Shown here one piece after another: positions 28,060-36,369 of a stretch of 64,000 bases of DNA. Source of the stretch: Burkholderiales bacterium (GTDB lineage Bacteria > Pseudomonadota > Gammaproteobacteria > Burkholderiales > Casimicrobiaceae). The notes under the pieces were generated by a model. The model was not told the origin of the DNA, ran no database searches, and was given only the letters and a program-made list of their open reading frames with translations. Each line of letters opens with the position of its first letter. The first letter of the stretch is position 1. The stretch spans positions 1 to 64,000 of the forward strand of contig JADZAQ010000051.1 in assembly GCA_020852555.1 (NCBI GenBank), in the 5' to 3' direction. The translations under genes were made by a program, and so were the position numbers.

Positions 28060-29571
28060 ATGTGTGGCATCGTCGGTATCGTGGCGCACACGCCGGTCAA
28101 CCAACTCCTCTACGACGGACTCCTCCTGCTCCAGCACCGCGGGCAGGATGCCGCGGGCATCGTCACGAGCGAGGGCCCGGTCTTCCACATGTTCAAGGGG
28201 CCGGGACTCGTGCAAAACGTGTTCCGCACGCGGAACATGCGCGATCTCACCGGCCGCGCGGGCATCGGCCATTGTCGCTACCCCACCGCCGGATCGGCGT
28301 TCTCGGAACTCGAATCGCAGCCGTTCTACGTCAACTCGCCATTCGGGATCACACTTGCGCATAACGGCAACCTCACCAACAGCGAGGCGTTGAAGCGCGA
28401 GTTGTGGGAGGTCGATTTCCGCCACGTCAATACCAACTCGGACAGCGAGGTGCTGCTCAACGTGCTCGCCCTCGAACTGGAGCGCGCGGCGCAGCATCAT
28501 CGCCTGGATCCGGAGGCGATCTTCACGGCGGTGGCCGGAGTGCACCGGCGCTGCCGCGGTGCGTACGCGGTGGTGGCGATGATCGCGGGTTATGGACTGC
28601 TCGCATTTCGCGACCCCTTCGGCATCCGCCCGCTCATCGTCGGCCGCAACGAGCAGATGGGCGGCACCGAGTATCTCGTCGCTTCGGAGTCGGTGGCGAT
28701 CGAGCCGCTCGGTTTCCGCGTGGTGCGCGACGTGGCGCCGGGCGAAGCGATCTTCGTCGATGCCACCGGCGGGTTCCACGCGCGGCAGTGCGCCGAGCGG
28801 CCGTCGCTCAATCCGTGCATCTTCGAGTTCGTCTATCTCGCGCGACCCGATTCGGTGATCGACGGCACGTCGGTGTACGAGGCGCGCCTCAACATGGGCG
28901 ACGCGCTCGCCGAGAAGATCCGCCGCCTGCCCGCGGCGGCCGACATCGACGTCGTGATCCCGATCCCGGACTCGAGCCGGCCGTCGGCGCTGGCGCTCGC
29001 GACCCGGCTCGGACTCACGTACCGCGAGGGCTTCGTCAAGAACCGCTACATCGGCCGCACCTTCATCATGCCGGGGCAGGCGATGCGGCGGAAGAGCGTG
29101 CGCCAGAAACTGAATCCGGTGGGCATCGAGTTCAAGGGCAAGGTGGTGCTTCTCGTCGACGATTCGATCGTCCGCGGGACGACCTCGCGGGAGATCGTGA
29201 ACATGGCGCGCGAGGCGGGCGCGCGGAAGGTGTACTTCGCGTCGGCGGCACCGCCGGTACGCTTTCCCAACGTGTACGGTATCGACATGCCGAGCCAGGA
29301 AGAACTCGTGGCCACCGGCCGCACCGAGGCCGAGATCGCGCGGGAGATCGGCGCCGATCTCCTCATCTATCAGGATCTCACGGCACTGCAGGATGCGGTG
29401 CGCAAGGCCAACCCCCGTCTCGTGAACTTCGAGGCGTCGTGTTTCGACGGCAAGTACATCACGGGGGACATCACCGCCGACTACCTCTCGCACCTCGCGA
29501 GCGAGCGCAACGAGTCCCGTGGGCAGTACGCTGCGGCGGACCTGCTCGAAGAAGAGAGAGAACCCGGGTAG
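28060..29571 (+). CDS. purF: Amidophosphoribosyltransferase
   Basis: 503-residue enzyme committing PRPP to purine synthesis. The Ntn glutaminase nucleophile is Cys2 (MCGIVGIV), exposed after Met removal. [12 protein letters not shown] and NGNLTN belong to the glutaminase domain. The PRPP-binding loop [16 protein letters not shown] is near residues 365-378. The C-terminal half has no visible Fe-S cysteine cluster, as in E. coli PurF. Confidence 0.96.
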   Translation: MCGIVGIVAHTPVNQLLYDGLLLLQHRGQDAAGIVTSEGPVFHMFKGPGLVQNVFRTRNMRDLTGRAGIGHCRYPTAGSAFSELESQPFYVNSPFGITLAHNGNLTNSEALKRELWEVDFRHVNTNSDSEVLLNVLALELERAAQHHRLDPEAIFTAVAGVHRRCRGAYAVVAMIAGYGLLAFRDPFGIRPLIVGRNEQMGGTEYLVASESVAIEPLGFRVVRDVAPGEAIFVDATGGFHARQCAERPSLNPCIFEFVYLARPDSVIDGTSVYEARLNMGDALAEKIRRLPAAADIDVVIPIPDSSRPSALALATRLGLTYREGFVKNRYIGRTFIMPGQAMRRKSVRQKLNPVGIEFKGKVVLLVDDSIVRGTTSREIVNMAREAGARKVYFASAAPPVRFPNVYGIDMPSQEELVATGRTEAEIAREIGADLLIYQDLTALQDAVRKANPRLVNFEASCFDGKYITGDITADYLSHLASERNESRGQYAAADLLEEEREPG

Positions 29572-29669
29572 CTTCGCTGGCGCGCCGTGGAGCGCCGCGC
29601 CCGACCGCGGGGACTCGTTCGTGAAGCACCGCGATGGGGAAGCCGACGCGGCTGCGAATCGACTTGGCG

Positions 29670-29699
29670 TTGACGACGCGGTTCGCGACGACATAGAAT
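29670..29699 (+). promoter_or_regulatory. Sigma-70 promoter for the SAM-II-controlled transcript
   Basis: TTGACG (29670-29675) and TAGAAT (29694-29699) are separated by 18 bases. The expected transcription start, about 29706, falls exactly at the 5' end of the riboswitch aptamer, which supports both calls. Confidence 0.7.
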
Positions 29700-29704
29700 T
29701 GAAT

Positions 29705-29762
29705 TTCGCGCCGATTTGAAGCTTCAGCTTGCGGGCGCGTAACAAATGCCGCTAAAGCGAGG
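29705..29762 (+). promoter_or_regulatory. SAM-II riboswitch aptamer
   Basis: Compact pseudoknot aptamer for S-adenosylmethionine. P1 is CGCGCC (29707-29712) paired with GGCGCG (29734-29739). The loop after the 5' strand starts GATTT (29713-29717), and the 3' segment TAACAAATGCCGCTAAAG (29740-29757) matches the conserved core of known SAM-II RNAs (GATAAATGTAGCTAAA in the reference aptamer, from memory). It lies in the 5' leader of a Cys/Met-metabolism PLP enzyme, the expected regulon, and is followed by an intrinsic terminator, so SAM probably represses by premature termination. Covariance-model scoring would settle it. Confidence 0.85.
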
Positions 29763-29800
29763 TTCAGGCCCGGCCCGCGACGTTCGTGGAAGGGCACGCG

Positions 29801-29833
29801 AAACCCGTCAGGCGGTACTCGGCGGGTTTTTTT
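29801..29833 (+). terminator. Intrinsic terminator (attenuator) between SAM-II aptamer and start codon
   Basis: AAACCCGTC (29801-29809) pairs with GGCGGGTTT (29821-29829) over 9 base pairs including one G-U, with an 11-base loop, and the transcript continues into a run of seven T (29827-29833). It lies about 40 bases after the aptamer and 43 before the ATG, so it works as a leader terminator. GCGGGC (29731-29736) overlaps the 3' strand of P1 and can also pair with GCCCGC (29773-29778), a possible switch helix. Confidence 0.75.
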
Positions 29834-29876
29834 GCGCCTGTCGAGGCCTTCCCATGCCGACTTCGATGGATCGATC

Positions 29877-31118
29877 ATGAGTAACGATGCCAAGCGCGGC
29901 TTCACCACCGCCATCCTCCATGCCGATCGCGGCGCCCCCATCGAGCACGGCGCGCTGCACAAGCCGCTGCACGTCTCCGTCGCGTACGGCTATCGTGACG
30001 CCAACGAACTCGCCGCCGTGTTCCAGGGGAGGGCGAGCGGCTACGCGTACGGCCGCCAGGGCAATCCCACCTCGGCCGCACTGGAGGCCAAGCTCACCGC
30101 GATGGAAGGCGGCGTCGGCACGGTGACATTCGCCACCGGCATGGCCGCGATCGGCGCGATCATGATCGCGCTGTTGCGCCATGGCGATCATGTCGTGGCG
30201 AGCCAGTTCGTGTTCGGCAACACGTCGAGCCTGTTGCTTACCCTCGAGGCGCACGGGCAGGGGGTGACGTTCGTCGATGCCACCGATGCGGCGCAGGTCG
30301 AGGCGGCGCTTACGCCCGCCACGCGTCTCGTCTTCGTCGAGACCATCGCCAATCCACGCGTGCAGGTGGCCGACCTCGTACGCATCGGCGAGCTCTGCCG
30401 AGCGCGGGGGATCGTCTACGTGGTCGACAACACGATGACCTCACCGTGGCTCTTCCGACCGGTCACCGCCGGTGCGAGCCTCGTCGTCAACGCGCTCACC
30501 AAATACATCGGTGGACACGGCAACGCGCTTGGTGGCGCGGTCACCGACACCGGGCTCTTCGACTGGACGCGCTATCCCAACATCTACGATTCGTACAAGT
30601 CGCAGCCACCGCAGAACTGGGGCCTCCAGCAACTGCGCAAGAAGGCGCTGCGCGACTGGGGCGCCACCCTCGCGCCCGAGCAGGCGCACCACATCGCGAT
30701 CGGTGCGGAGACGCTCGCGCTGCGCATGGAGCGCATCTGCGCCAACGCGCTCGCCCTCGCGCGGTTCCTCGGCACGCATCGCATGGTGCGTGCCGTCCAC
30801 TACCCGGGCCTCGCGTCGCACGGGCAGCACGCACTTGCGCAGGAGCTCTTCGGTGGGCGTTTCGGCGGCCTCCTCGCGTTCGAGCTGGCCGACGGCGTCG
30901 ATCCGATGGCCTTCCTCAACCGCCTGCGGATCGTGGTGCTGTCGTCGAACCTGGGTGACAACCGCACGCTGGCGATTCCGGTCGCGCAGACGATCTTCTA
31001 CGAGATGGGGCCGCAGCGGCGGGCCGCGATGGGCATCGCCGAGTCGCTGATCCGCATCTCGGTGGGCATCGAGGATCGCGAAGATCTCATCGATGACTTC
31101 GACCAGGCGCTCGGGTAG
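29877..31118 (+). CDS. Cys/Met-metabolism PLP enzyme (MetZ / cystathionine gamma-synthase family)
   Basis: 413-residue gamma-family PLP enzyme. The Schiff-base lysine is K209 in NALTKYIGGHGN; YGRQGNPTSAALE, FATGMAA, VVDNTMTSPW and SLIRISVGIED are family landmarks. The product belongs to the group often annotated as cystathionine gamma-synthase family in betaproteobacteria and sits where O-succinylhomoserine sulfhydrylase (metZ) is found, after purF. Direct sulfhydrylation of an activated homoserine, cystathionine formation or methionine gamma-lyase activity are all possible by fold. The SAM-II leader argues for a methionine-synthesis role. Start at ATG 29877 (MSNDAKRGFTT); an ATG at 29832 lies next to the terminator T-run and is rejected. 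Confidence 0.88.
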   Translation: MSNDAKRGFTTAILHADRGAPIEHGALHKPLHVSVAYGYRDANELAAVFQGRASGYAYGRQGNPTSAALEAKLTAMEGGVGTVTFATGMAAIGAIMIALLRHGDHVVASQFVFGNTSSLLLTLEAHGQGVTFVDATDAAQVEAALTPATRLVFVETIANPRVQVADLVRIGELCRARGIVYVVDNTMTSPWLFRPVTAGASLVVNALTKYIGGHGNALGGAVTDTGLFDWTRYPNIYDSYKSQPPQNWGLQQLRKKALRDWGATLAPEQAHHIAIGAETLALRMERICANALALARFLGTHRMVRAVHYPGLASHGQHALAQELFGGRFGGLLAFELADGVDPMAFLNRLRIVVLSSNLGDNRTLAIPVAQTIFYEMGPQRRAAMGIAESLIRISVGIEDREDLIDDFDQALG

Positions 31119-31155
31119 ATGAACGACCCCCACGCTCGCTGCGCTCGCTGCCGCC
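31119..31155 (+). repeat. Dispersed GACCCCCAC repeat, copy 1
   Basis: Starts ATGAACGACCCCCAC directly after the stop of the preceding gene, followed by GCTCGCTGCGCTCGCTGCC. The copy at 31263 differs by one base over this stretch. Similar GAC-CCCCACGCTCGCTGCGCTCGCTGC elements are known to me as dispersed intergenic repeats in Burkholderiales genomes; here only two copies are in view. Confidence 0.65.
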
Positions 31156-31185
31156 ACCGGCGCCGCTGACGAAGGGCTTTACAAA

Positions 31186-31237
31186 GAGACGCCGAGACGC
31201 GGAGAAAAGGCATTCTTTCTCTGTGCCTCTGCGTCTC
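31186..31237. repeat. Imperfect inverted repeat of GAGACGC type
   Basis: Left arm 31186-31207 (GAGACGCCGAGACGCGGAGAAA) and right arm 31216-31237 are complementary at 18 of 22 positions, with three of the four differences compatible with G-U pairs in RNA. The loop is 8 bases. The sequence resembles the GCCGAGACGCAGAGA...TTTCTCTGCGTCTC repeats seen between genes in many environmental bacteria. Confidence 0.6.
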
Positions 31238-31262
31238 CTGTGAAGTGCACTTGGAGTCTGCG

Positions 31263-31352
31263 ATGAACGACCCCCACACTCGCTGCGCTCGCTGCCGCCG
31301 AAGGGGGCGCAGTCAGCGGCTTGGGGCGGCCCGGCGCCGATCCGCGACAGCA
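31263..31352 (+). repeat. Dispersed GACCCCCAC repeat, copy 2 (longer)
   Basis: Second copy, ATGAACGACCCCCACACTCG, 144 bases downstream of copy 1, with the same 3' continuation, then GAAGGGGGCGC and GGCTTGGGGCGGCCCGGCGCC, a longer version of the same element class. The ATG at its start is not a gene start. Confidence 0.6.
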
Positions 31353-31530
31353 GTTGACGCGTCACGGCAGGCGATCCGCCACGGCCGCGGCCAGTTGCCG
31401 ATCGCCGTGGGCATCGCCGGTGCCCGGGCACCGAACTTGCTCCCGATCGTGACTCGTGCCGAGCGTTCCGCGTGAATCGAGCGGGGTGGCGGTCACCATC
31501 GGCTCGGTGGCGCTCCCGGAGTTGGCGAAG

Positions 31531-32370
31531 ATGCACTACCGTGTCGTCTTGCAAGGCCGCGCCGTCGGCGGCGCGGACATCGAGCACGTCAAGCGCGAAT
31601 TCGTGCGCGTGACGGGATTGCCAGCCGCGGTCACCGACAGTTACTTCAACGACCGGCCGCAGCCGATCAAGCGAGGTCTCGGGCGCGCCGATGCCGAGCG
31701 GATTGCGGCGACGTTGCGGGCGATTGGCGCCGCGGCGTCGGTCGAGCGTGAGGTGGAGGAGCGCGACGACGACGGTGGCGAGATCCAGATCGCCGTCCAT
31801 CCCCTGAGCGTCGGGCCGCCGAGCGTCATCCCGGGCTCCGCCGGCGCGGCACTGGCGGCGGCCGTCGTGCAGCGACCGCGTTGGGTGCGTGGCCTTCGAG
31901 CGCAACTGCCGGCACTGGTCGGCGTGGCAGTACTGGCCATCGGTGCCGTTTACCTCGCGCCGAGCGTCGATGAGTTCGTGCAGACGCTGATCCCGGCACG
32001 AACGCCCGTCGTGGCGGCGCTGCCCAGGCATGCCCCCGCGCCCCCGCCGCCTGCTGCGATCCCGGGGCGCGATGCGACGCTGCTGCACGGACCCTGGCGG
32101 TGCACCGATCAGCGCACGGGTGTCGCCACGTACTGGACCTACCGGGACGACGGCACGGTGGTGTTCCACGGCGATGCGCTCATGGAGGGTCCGTCCCCAG
32201 CAGCGCCGGCGAAGGACGCGCCGCGCGCTTGGCGGCTGGCCGACGGGAACCTCGTGCTCACGACGGAGCAGGGCGTGGTGACCTCCCTCCCCGTCGAGGT
32301 CCTCACCCTCGCCAATCTTCGTTACGGCGACGCGGGCAGGGGCATCGCGGTCGACTGCCGGCGCCCGTAG
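31531..32370 (+). CDS. Uncharacterised single-span membrane protein
   Basis: 279-residue protein I do not recognise. The first 75 residues are a compact alpha/beta segment (MHYRVVLQGRAVGGADIEHV ... RADAERIAATLRAIGAAASVE) that resembles small regulatory domains built to sense neighbouring gene products but is unassigned. One membrane span follows (about 126-143), then a Pro-rich linker and a C-terminal 80-residue soluble part (WRCTDQRTGVATYWTYRDDGTVVF) with a beta-rich look. GGAG 9 bases before the ATG at 31531 supports this start over the upstream GTG. No neighbour gives a functional clue. Confidence 0.65.
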   Translation: MHYRVVLQGRAVGGADIEHVKREFVRVTGLPAAVTDSYFNDRPQPIKRGLGRADAERIAATLRAIGAAASVEREVEERDDDGGEIQIAVHPLSVGPPSVIPGSAGAALAAAVVQRPRWVRGLRAQLPALVGVAVLAIGAVYLAPSVDEFVQTLIPARTPVVAALPRHAPAPPPPAAIPGRDATLLHGPWRCTDQRTGVATYWTYRDDGTVVFHGDALMEGPSPAAPAKDAPRAWRLADGNLVLTTEQGVVTSLPVEVLTLANLRYGDAGRGIAVDCRRP

Positions 32371-32399
32371 GCTGCGCCCGCGCACCGCTGTCGCAGGAA

Positions 32400-32427
32400 T
32401 TGGGCGCCGCCGCCCGTGCGGGATAAT
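32400..32427 (+). promoter_or_regulatory. Candidate promoter of the radical SAM gene
   Basis: TTGGGC (32400-32405) and GATAAT (32422-32427) with 16 bases between, 24 bases before the start codon at 32452. Confidence 0.4.
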
Positions 32428-32451
32428 GGCGTTCATTCCGCACGGGTGCCG

Positions 32452-33804
32452 ATGATGGATTCCATGTTTCGGATCGATGACGAGCGCAACGAGCCGGGTG
32501 ACCGCCCCGAACCGCCGCTCGCGCTGCCGCCGCTGCCCGCCGGCGCGCAGTACCGCTTCCACGCGATGGTCAAGGCGGTCGGCTCGCTGTGCAACCTCGA
32601 CTGCACGTACTGCTACTACCTGCACAAGCAGGATCTCCTGCGGCAGCCGAAGCAGCCCCGGATGGCCGACGGGATGCTGGCGCGGCACATCCGCCAGTAC
32701 ATCGAGGCGCAGACCGGCGACGAGGTCGTCTTCAGCTGGCAAGGCGGCGAGCCGACGATCCTCGGCGTGGACTTCTTCCGCAGGGTCGTCGAGTTGCAGG
32801 CGCGCTACCGCAAGCCCGGCCAGCGCATCGAGAACGACTTGCAGACCAACGGCACGCTGCTCGACGACGAATGGGCGGCGTTCCTCAAGGAGCATCGCTT
32901 CCTGGTGGGGCTGAGCTGCGACGGCCCGAAGGACCTGCACGACCGCCATCGCGCGACGAAGGGCGGTGCGCCGACGCACGACAAGGTGGTCGCCGCCGCG
33001 CGCCTCCTGCGCCGGCACGACATCCCCTTCGCGGTCCTGTGCGTCGTCAATCGCGACAACGCGCAGCGCCCGCTCGATGTCTATCGCTTCCTCAGCCGCG
33101 AGCTCGGCACGTGGCGCGTGCAGTTCATCCCCTGCGTCGAGCCGAAGTCGTTCCACCGCGTGGCGCCGCAGCGCTGGGATCCCGCGGCGCTGCCCATCGT
33201 CGGTACGCCGGCGGCGCGGCCCGGCAATCCCGACTCGGTGGTCACCGACTGGTCGGTCGACCCCGACGATTGGGGTGCTTTCCTGTGCGCGATCTGGGAC
33301 GACTGGTACGCGCACGACTACGGGCGCGTCTACGTCGATCTCTTCGAAACCGCAGTGGCGCAGTCGCTGGGCTTGCCGGCGCAGCGCTGCGTGAGCGCGG
33401 AGTTCTGCGGCAAGGCGCTCGCGGTCGAGCACGACGGTGACGTCTTCGCCTGCGACCACTACGTCTATCCCGAGTACCGGCTCGGCAACATCGCGGACAC
33501 CCATCTCGGGACGCTCGCCTATTCCGATGCGCAGCAGAAATTCGGCTTCGCCAAGCGCGATGCGCTGCCGACCGATTGCCGGCGCTGCCCGCACCTTCGG
33601 CTGTGCTGGGGCGAGTGCCCGAAGACGCGCTTCGTGCGCACGCGCTCGGGCGAGGCCGGGTTGAACTATCTGTGTCCCGGGTTGAAGCGCTTCTACGCGC
33701 ACATCGCGCGCGACATGCCGACGATCGTCGCGCGCATCCGGGGCGCGGTGGCGGTACGGCCGCCGTCACGCAGCGCTCCGCCATTTCGCCGGCGGACGGG
33801 GTAG
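32452..33804 (+). CDS. Anaerobic sulfatase maturase-type radical SAM protein (SPASM)
   Basis: 450-residue radical SAM/SPASM enzyme. The SAM cluster motif is C47-NLD-C51-TY-C54, followed by FSWQGGEPTILG. The C-terminal part carries two auxiliary-cluster cysteine sets (CVSAEFCGKALAVEHDG and CRRCPHLRLCWGECPK ... YLCPGLKRFY). This matches anSME/AslB enzymes, which oxidise an active-site Cys or Ser of sulfatases to formylglycine without oxygen. No sulfatase gene is adjacent, so the target is elsewhere or the enzyme modifies another protein. The C-terminus is extended by a basic tail. Start chosen at the ATG 24 bases after a good -10; ATG 32464 is an alternative. Confidence 0.85.
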   Translation: MMDSMFRIDDERNEPGDRPEPPLALPPLPAGAQYRFHAMVKAVGSLCNLDCTYCYYLHKQDLLRQPKQPRMADGMLARHIRQYIEAQTGDEVVFSWQGGEPTILGVDFFRRVVELQARYRKPGQRIENDLQTNGTLLDDEWAAFLKEHRFLVGLSCDGPKDLHDRHRATKGGAPTHDKVVAAARLLRRHDIPFAVLCVVNRDNAQRPLDVYRFLSRELGTWRVQFIPCVEPKSFHRVAPQRWDPAALPIVGTPAARPGNPDSVVTDWSVDPDDWGAFLCAIWDDWYAHDYGRVYVDLFETAVAQSLGLPAQRCVSAEFCGKALAVEHDGDVFACDHYVYPEYRLGNIADTHLGTLAYSDAQQKFGFAKRDALPTDCRRCPHLRLCWGECPKTRFVRTRSGEAGLNYLCPGLKRFYAHIARDMPTIVARIRGAVAVRPPSRSAPPFRRRTG

Positions 33805-33890
33805 CGCACGCGCTCGGCCCCGGGACGTCTCCCGGACGGCGCGGTGATCGTGGGGCCATCGGGCGCGATTTTCGACGACGCGCACCAATC

Positions 33891-33909
33891 CCCCTGACCG
33901 TATCAGGGG
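33891..33909. promoter_or_regulatory. Perfect 7-bp inverted repeat upstream of lipoprotein gene
   Basis: CCCCTGA (33891-33897) and TCAGGGG (33903-33909) are separated by 5 bases. There is no T-run on either side, so it is not an intrinsic terminator. It sits about 70 bases before the lipoprotein ATG and could be an operator or a leader hairpin. Confidence 0.4.
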
Positions 33910-33979
33910 AAACTCCGGTACGATCCGTCGGCGGCCGGCCACGGCCGCATCGCCCCCACACCAACGAAAAGAGGCCTCC

Positions 33980-34855
33980 ATGAAGAAGCTTGCGTTCGGC
34001 GTCGCTGCGCTTGCGGTCGCGGCGAGCGGATTGACGGGATGCGCGACGAGCGGCGCGCCGGGCATCGACAACTCGTCGATCGGCCAGCCGGCGTTCCGCG
34101 AGCACAAGGCGACCTACGGGCTCGTCTACCGCCTGCCGAAGGACGTGACCGACGTCCTCGACAACAGGATCTATCCCCCGCTGCGCGAGCGGCTCATCGC
34201 GACCGGACTCGTCGCCGAGGCGCGTACCTTCAACCTCCAGCACGTGACCGTCGTGCACATCCACAACGCGGACCCGGGGACGCCGCGCCGGATGCTCGCC
34301 GCGCTGAAGAGCGTGCCGCCGGTGCTCAAGGTGACGCTCAAGAACTTCTATCTCACCGAGGCCGCCGCCGGCGCGGGCGCACCGTGGTGGTTCGACCTCG
34401 GGATCGTGAAGAGCGGCACGGGTTACGAGGATATGATGGCGTACAGCGTGGTGGCAACGGCGGCGCTCGCGCCGCTGCGCGACGGCCCGCTGCCGCGCGT
34501 CACCGGTCCCGTGTACGCGAAGATGGGCGAGGCGGCGCGCGAGCTCGTGCAGACCGTCGGTGTGAGCGGCGTCAACGTGATGAAGGACGGCAAGCCGACC
34601 TCCGCGCACAATCCGCACAACACGCTCGTCTACAGCATGACGCCGTTCGACGCGCGCATCCAGACGGCGATGAAGCCGGTGGCCGACGAGATGAACCGGG
34701 TCCTTCCCGACGGCATGACGACGGAGTTCCGCGACGTGTCGATCGTCGAGATCGGCTTCATGGGCAACGTGGTGCGCGAGTTCTACCGCATCAGCCTCGT
34801 CGATGGCTCGGCGTGGGACACGACGAGCGGCCAGGCGGTGAAGCTCGGCCAGTAG
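33980..34855 (+). CDS. Lipoprotein with 2H-phosphoesterase-like motifs
   Basis: 291-residue predicted lipoprotein: signal peptide MKKLAFGVAALAVAASGLTG with the lipobox cysteine C21. The mature part contains two HxT motifs, H88-V-T90 in FNLQHVTVVHIHN and H213-N-T215 in NPHNTLVYSM, about 125 residues apart. Two such motifs at this spacing are the hallmark of 2H phosphoesterases (RNA ligT/CPDase fold), but I have not seen this family described as exported, so function is inference. Good Shine-Dalgarno (AAAAGAGG) before the ATG. Convergent with lpxH 34 bases downstream. Confidence 0.65.
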   Translation: MKKLAFGVAALAVAASGLTGCATSGAPGIDNSSIGQPAFREHKATYGLVYRLPKDVTDVLDNRIYPPLRERLIATGLVAEARTFNLQHVTVVHIHNADPGTPRRMLAALKSVPPVLKVTLKNFYLTEAAAGAGAPWWFDLGIVKSGTGYEDMMAYSVVATAALAPLRDGPLPRVTGPVYAKMGEAARELVQTVGVSGVNVMKDGKPTSAHNPHNTLVYSMTPFDARIQTAMKPVADEMNRVLPDGMTTEFRDVSIVEIGFMGNVVREFYRISLVDGSAWDTTSGQAVKLGQ

Positions 34856-34888
34856 CGCGTCGACGGCCGTGGGCGGCGGCCGGTCCGG

Positions 34889-35716
34889 CTACCCGCCGGA
34901 CAGGCGCCGCTCGTGGACGCCGTCCGGCCCGACCTCGAGATAGCTCCCGGTGTGGTACCAATCGGCGAGCACGATGCGCTCGCACTCGACGCCATCGACC
35001 ACGTGCAGGTGCCGCGCCGGACGGTGCGTATGGCCGTGGATCATGCGCCGGACGCCGTGCGTCCGGAAGGCGGCCGCGACGGCAGCCGGCGTCACATCCA
35101 TGATCGCATCTGACTTGCCGGCCTTGCTGGCGGCGCTTTTCCTTTGCAGCCAGCGCGCGATCTGTCGGCGCACGACGTAGGGGAGCCGCAGCAGGCGCCG
35201 TTGGGTCACCGGGTTGCGGATGCGGGCGCGGTACGCCTGGTAGTCGACGTCGTCGGTACACAGCGCGTCGCCGTGGCACAGCAGCGTGGCCACTCCGTAG
35301 AGGTCGACCACCGCGTACTCGGGCAGCAGATGGGCGCCGGTCGCCTGCGCGAAGCGTTCCCCCAGAAGGAAGTCGCGATTCCCGTGCGCGATGAACAGCG
35401 GCACGCCGGCGTCGGTGACGCCGCGCAGCGCGCGCACCACGTCGCTCACGATCGGCTCGCGCAGCTGGTCGTCGCCGACCCAGAAATCGAAGAGGTCGCC
35501 CAGCATGTACACCGCGACAGCGGCGCGCGCCGGGCCGGCGCAGAAGGCGTGGAACGCGGCGAGCGCCCGCGGCCGCGCCGCGGCGAGGTGCTGATCGGAG
35601 AGGAAGAGCGTCGAACGCGTCGCGGAAGCCTCGGTCGCCGGCGTCGCGGCGGCCGCCACTGCCGGTGGCGCCCCCACGGATCCGGGTGCCGCACCCTCCG
35701 CTGCCGCGGGCATCAT
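34889..35716 (-). CDS. lpxH: UDP-2,3-diacylglucosamine diphosphatase
   Basis: 275-residue calcineurin-like hydrolase that makes lipid X during lipid A synthesis. Metal ligands: D41 and H43 in LFLSDQHL, D74 in LGDLFDFW, N113 in HGNRDF, and the late HGHTHRPARH; IVLADWYH is a family end motif. The N-terminus has an unusual Ala/Pro-rich stretch of about 35 residues before the conserved strand, with no closer ATG, so a later non-ATG start is possible. First gene in a minus-strand series only by position; ppiB lies upstream of it and is probably co-transcribed. Confidence 0.92.
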   Translation of the reverse strand: MMPAAAEGAAPGSVGAPPAVAAAATPATEASATRSTLFLSDQHLAAARPRALAAFHAFCAGPARAAVAVYMLGDLFDFWVGDDQLREPIVSDVVRALRGVTDAGVPLFIAHGNRDFLLGERFAQATGAHLLPEYAVVDLYGVATLLCHGDALCTDDVDYQAYRARIRNPVTQRRLLRLPYVVRRQIARWLQRKSAASKAGKSDAIMDVTPAAVAAAFRTHGVRRMIHGHTHRPARHLHVVDGVECERIVLADWYHTGSYLEVGPDGVHERRLSGG

Positions 35717-35755
35717 CTCGTCGCAATGCGCGCCGCGCGGCCGGGTCGCGGCGCG

Positions 35756-36256
35756 CTAGGAAATCTCCGCCGCCTTCACGATCAACACGTCCTCCTTGGG
35801 CACGTTCTGGTGGGCCCCGGCGTTGCCGGTGGGAACACCCTCGATCGCATCGACCACGTCCTGGCCGGCGACGACTTTGCCGAAGACGCAGTATCCCCAG
35901 CCGTTGGGCGACGGCGCCTTGTAATCGAGGAAGTCGTTGTCGGCGACGTTGATGAAGAACTGTGCGGTCGCGGAGTGCGGTTCGGAGGTGCGCGCCATCG
36001 CCACGCTGTACTTCCTGTTCTTGAGGCCGTTGGTCGCTTCGTTGGCGATCGGCGGCCGGGTGGGCTTTTGCGTGAGGCCGGGCGCCATGCCCCCACCCTG
36101 GATCATGAAGCCGCCGATCACGCGGTGGAACACGGTGTCGTCGTAGTGTCCGTCGCGCACGTAACGGAGGAAATTCTCGACCGTCGCGGGGGCGTTCTCG
36201 GCATCGAGCTCGAGCTGGATGTCACCCTTGCTCGTCTTCAGCAGTACCTTGCTCAT
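35756..36256 (-). CDS. ppiB: Peptidyl-prolyl cis-trans isomerase, cytoplasmic cyclophilin
   Basis: 166-residue cyclophilin without a signal peptide, accelerating cis-trans isomerisation of prolyl bonds in the cytoplasm. Active-site stretch [15 protein letters not shown], then [10 protein letters not shown] and [14 protein letters not shown]. Start at 36256 ([13 protein letters not shown]) with GGAAG upstream; the longer upstream frame is not conserved. It lies just downstream of a second, exported cyclophilin, so one copy serves each compartment. Confidence 0.94.
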   Translation of the reverse strand: MSKVLLKTSKGDIQLELDAENAPATVENFLRYVRDGHYDDTVFHRVIGGFMIQGGGMAPGLTQKPTRPPIANEATNGLKNRKYSVAMARTSEPHSATAQFFINVADNDFLDYKAPSPNGWGYCVFGKVVAGQDVVDAIEGVPTGNAGAHQNVPKEDVLIVKAAEIS

Positions 36257-36369
36257 GATGATGCGCTTCCTTTCGCTGCACTCACGTTTGGGCGCCGGGT
36301 GGCGCACGTGGATCGATGACGGGCGCGGCGCGCCGGGATCGCCAGCGGCGCCGTTCCGTCACCGTCTCG

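Larger units (their letters stand above)
31119..31530. other. Repeat-bearing intergenic region after the metZ-like gene
   Basis: 412 bases without a credible gene. It holds two copies of a GACCCCCAC-type repeat and, between them, an imperfect inverted repeat of another type; the second copy runs on into a GC-rich palindrome-prone stretch to about 31352. The remainder up to the next ATG shows no feature. Confidence 0.6.

Noticed and set aside
29832-29876. Upstream ATG start at 29832 for the PLP enzyme
   Set aside because: It lies at the T-run of the leader terminator and adds 15 unconserved residues; ATG 29877 gives the family N-terminus.
33860-33909. Intrinsic terminator after the radical SAM gene
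   Set aside because: The 7-bp hairpin at 33891-33909 has no T-run on either strand, so it is listed as a possible operator instead.
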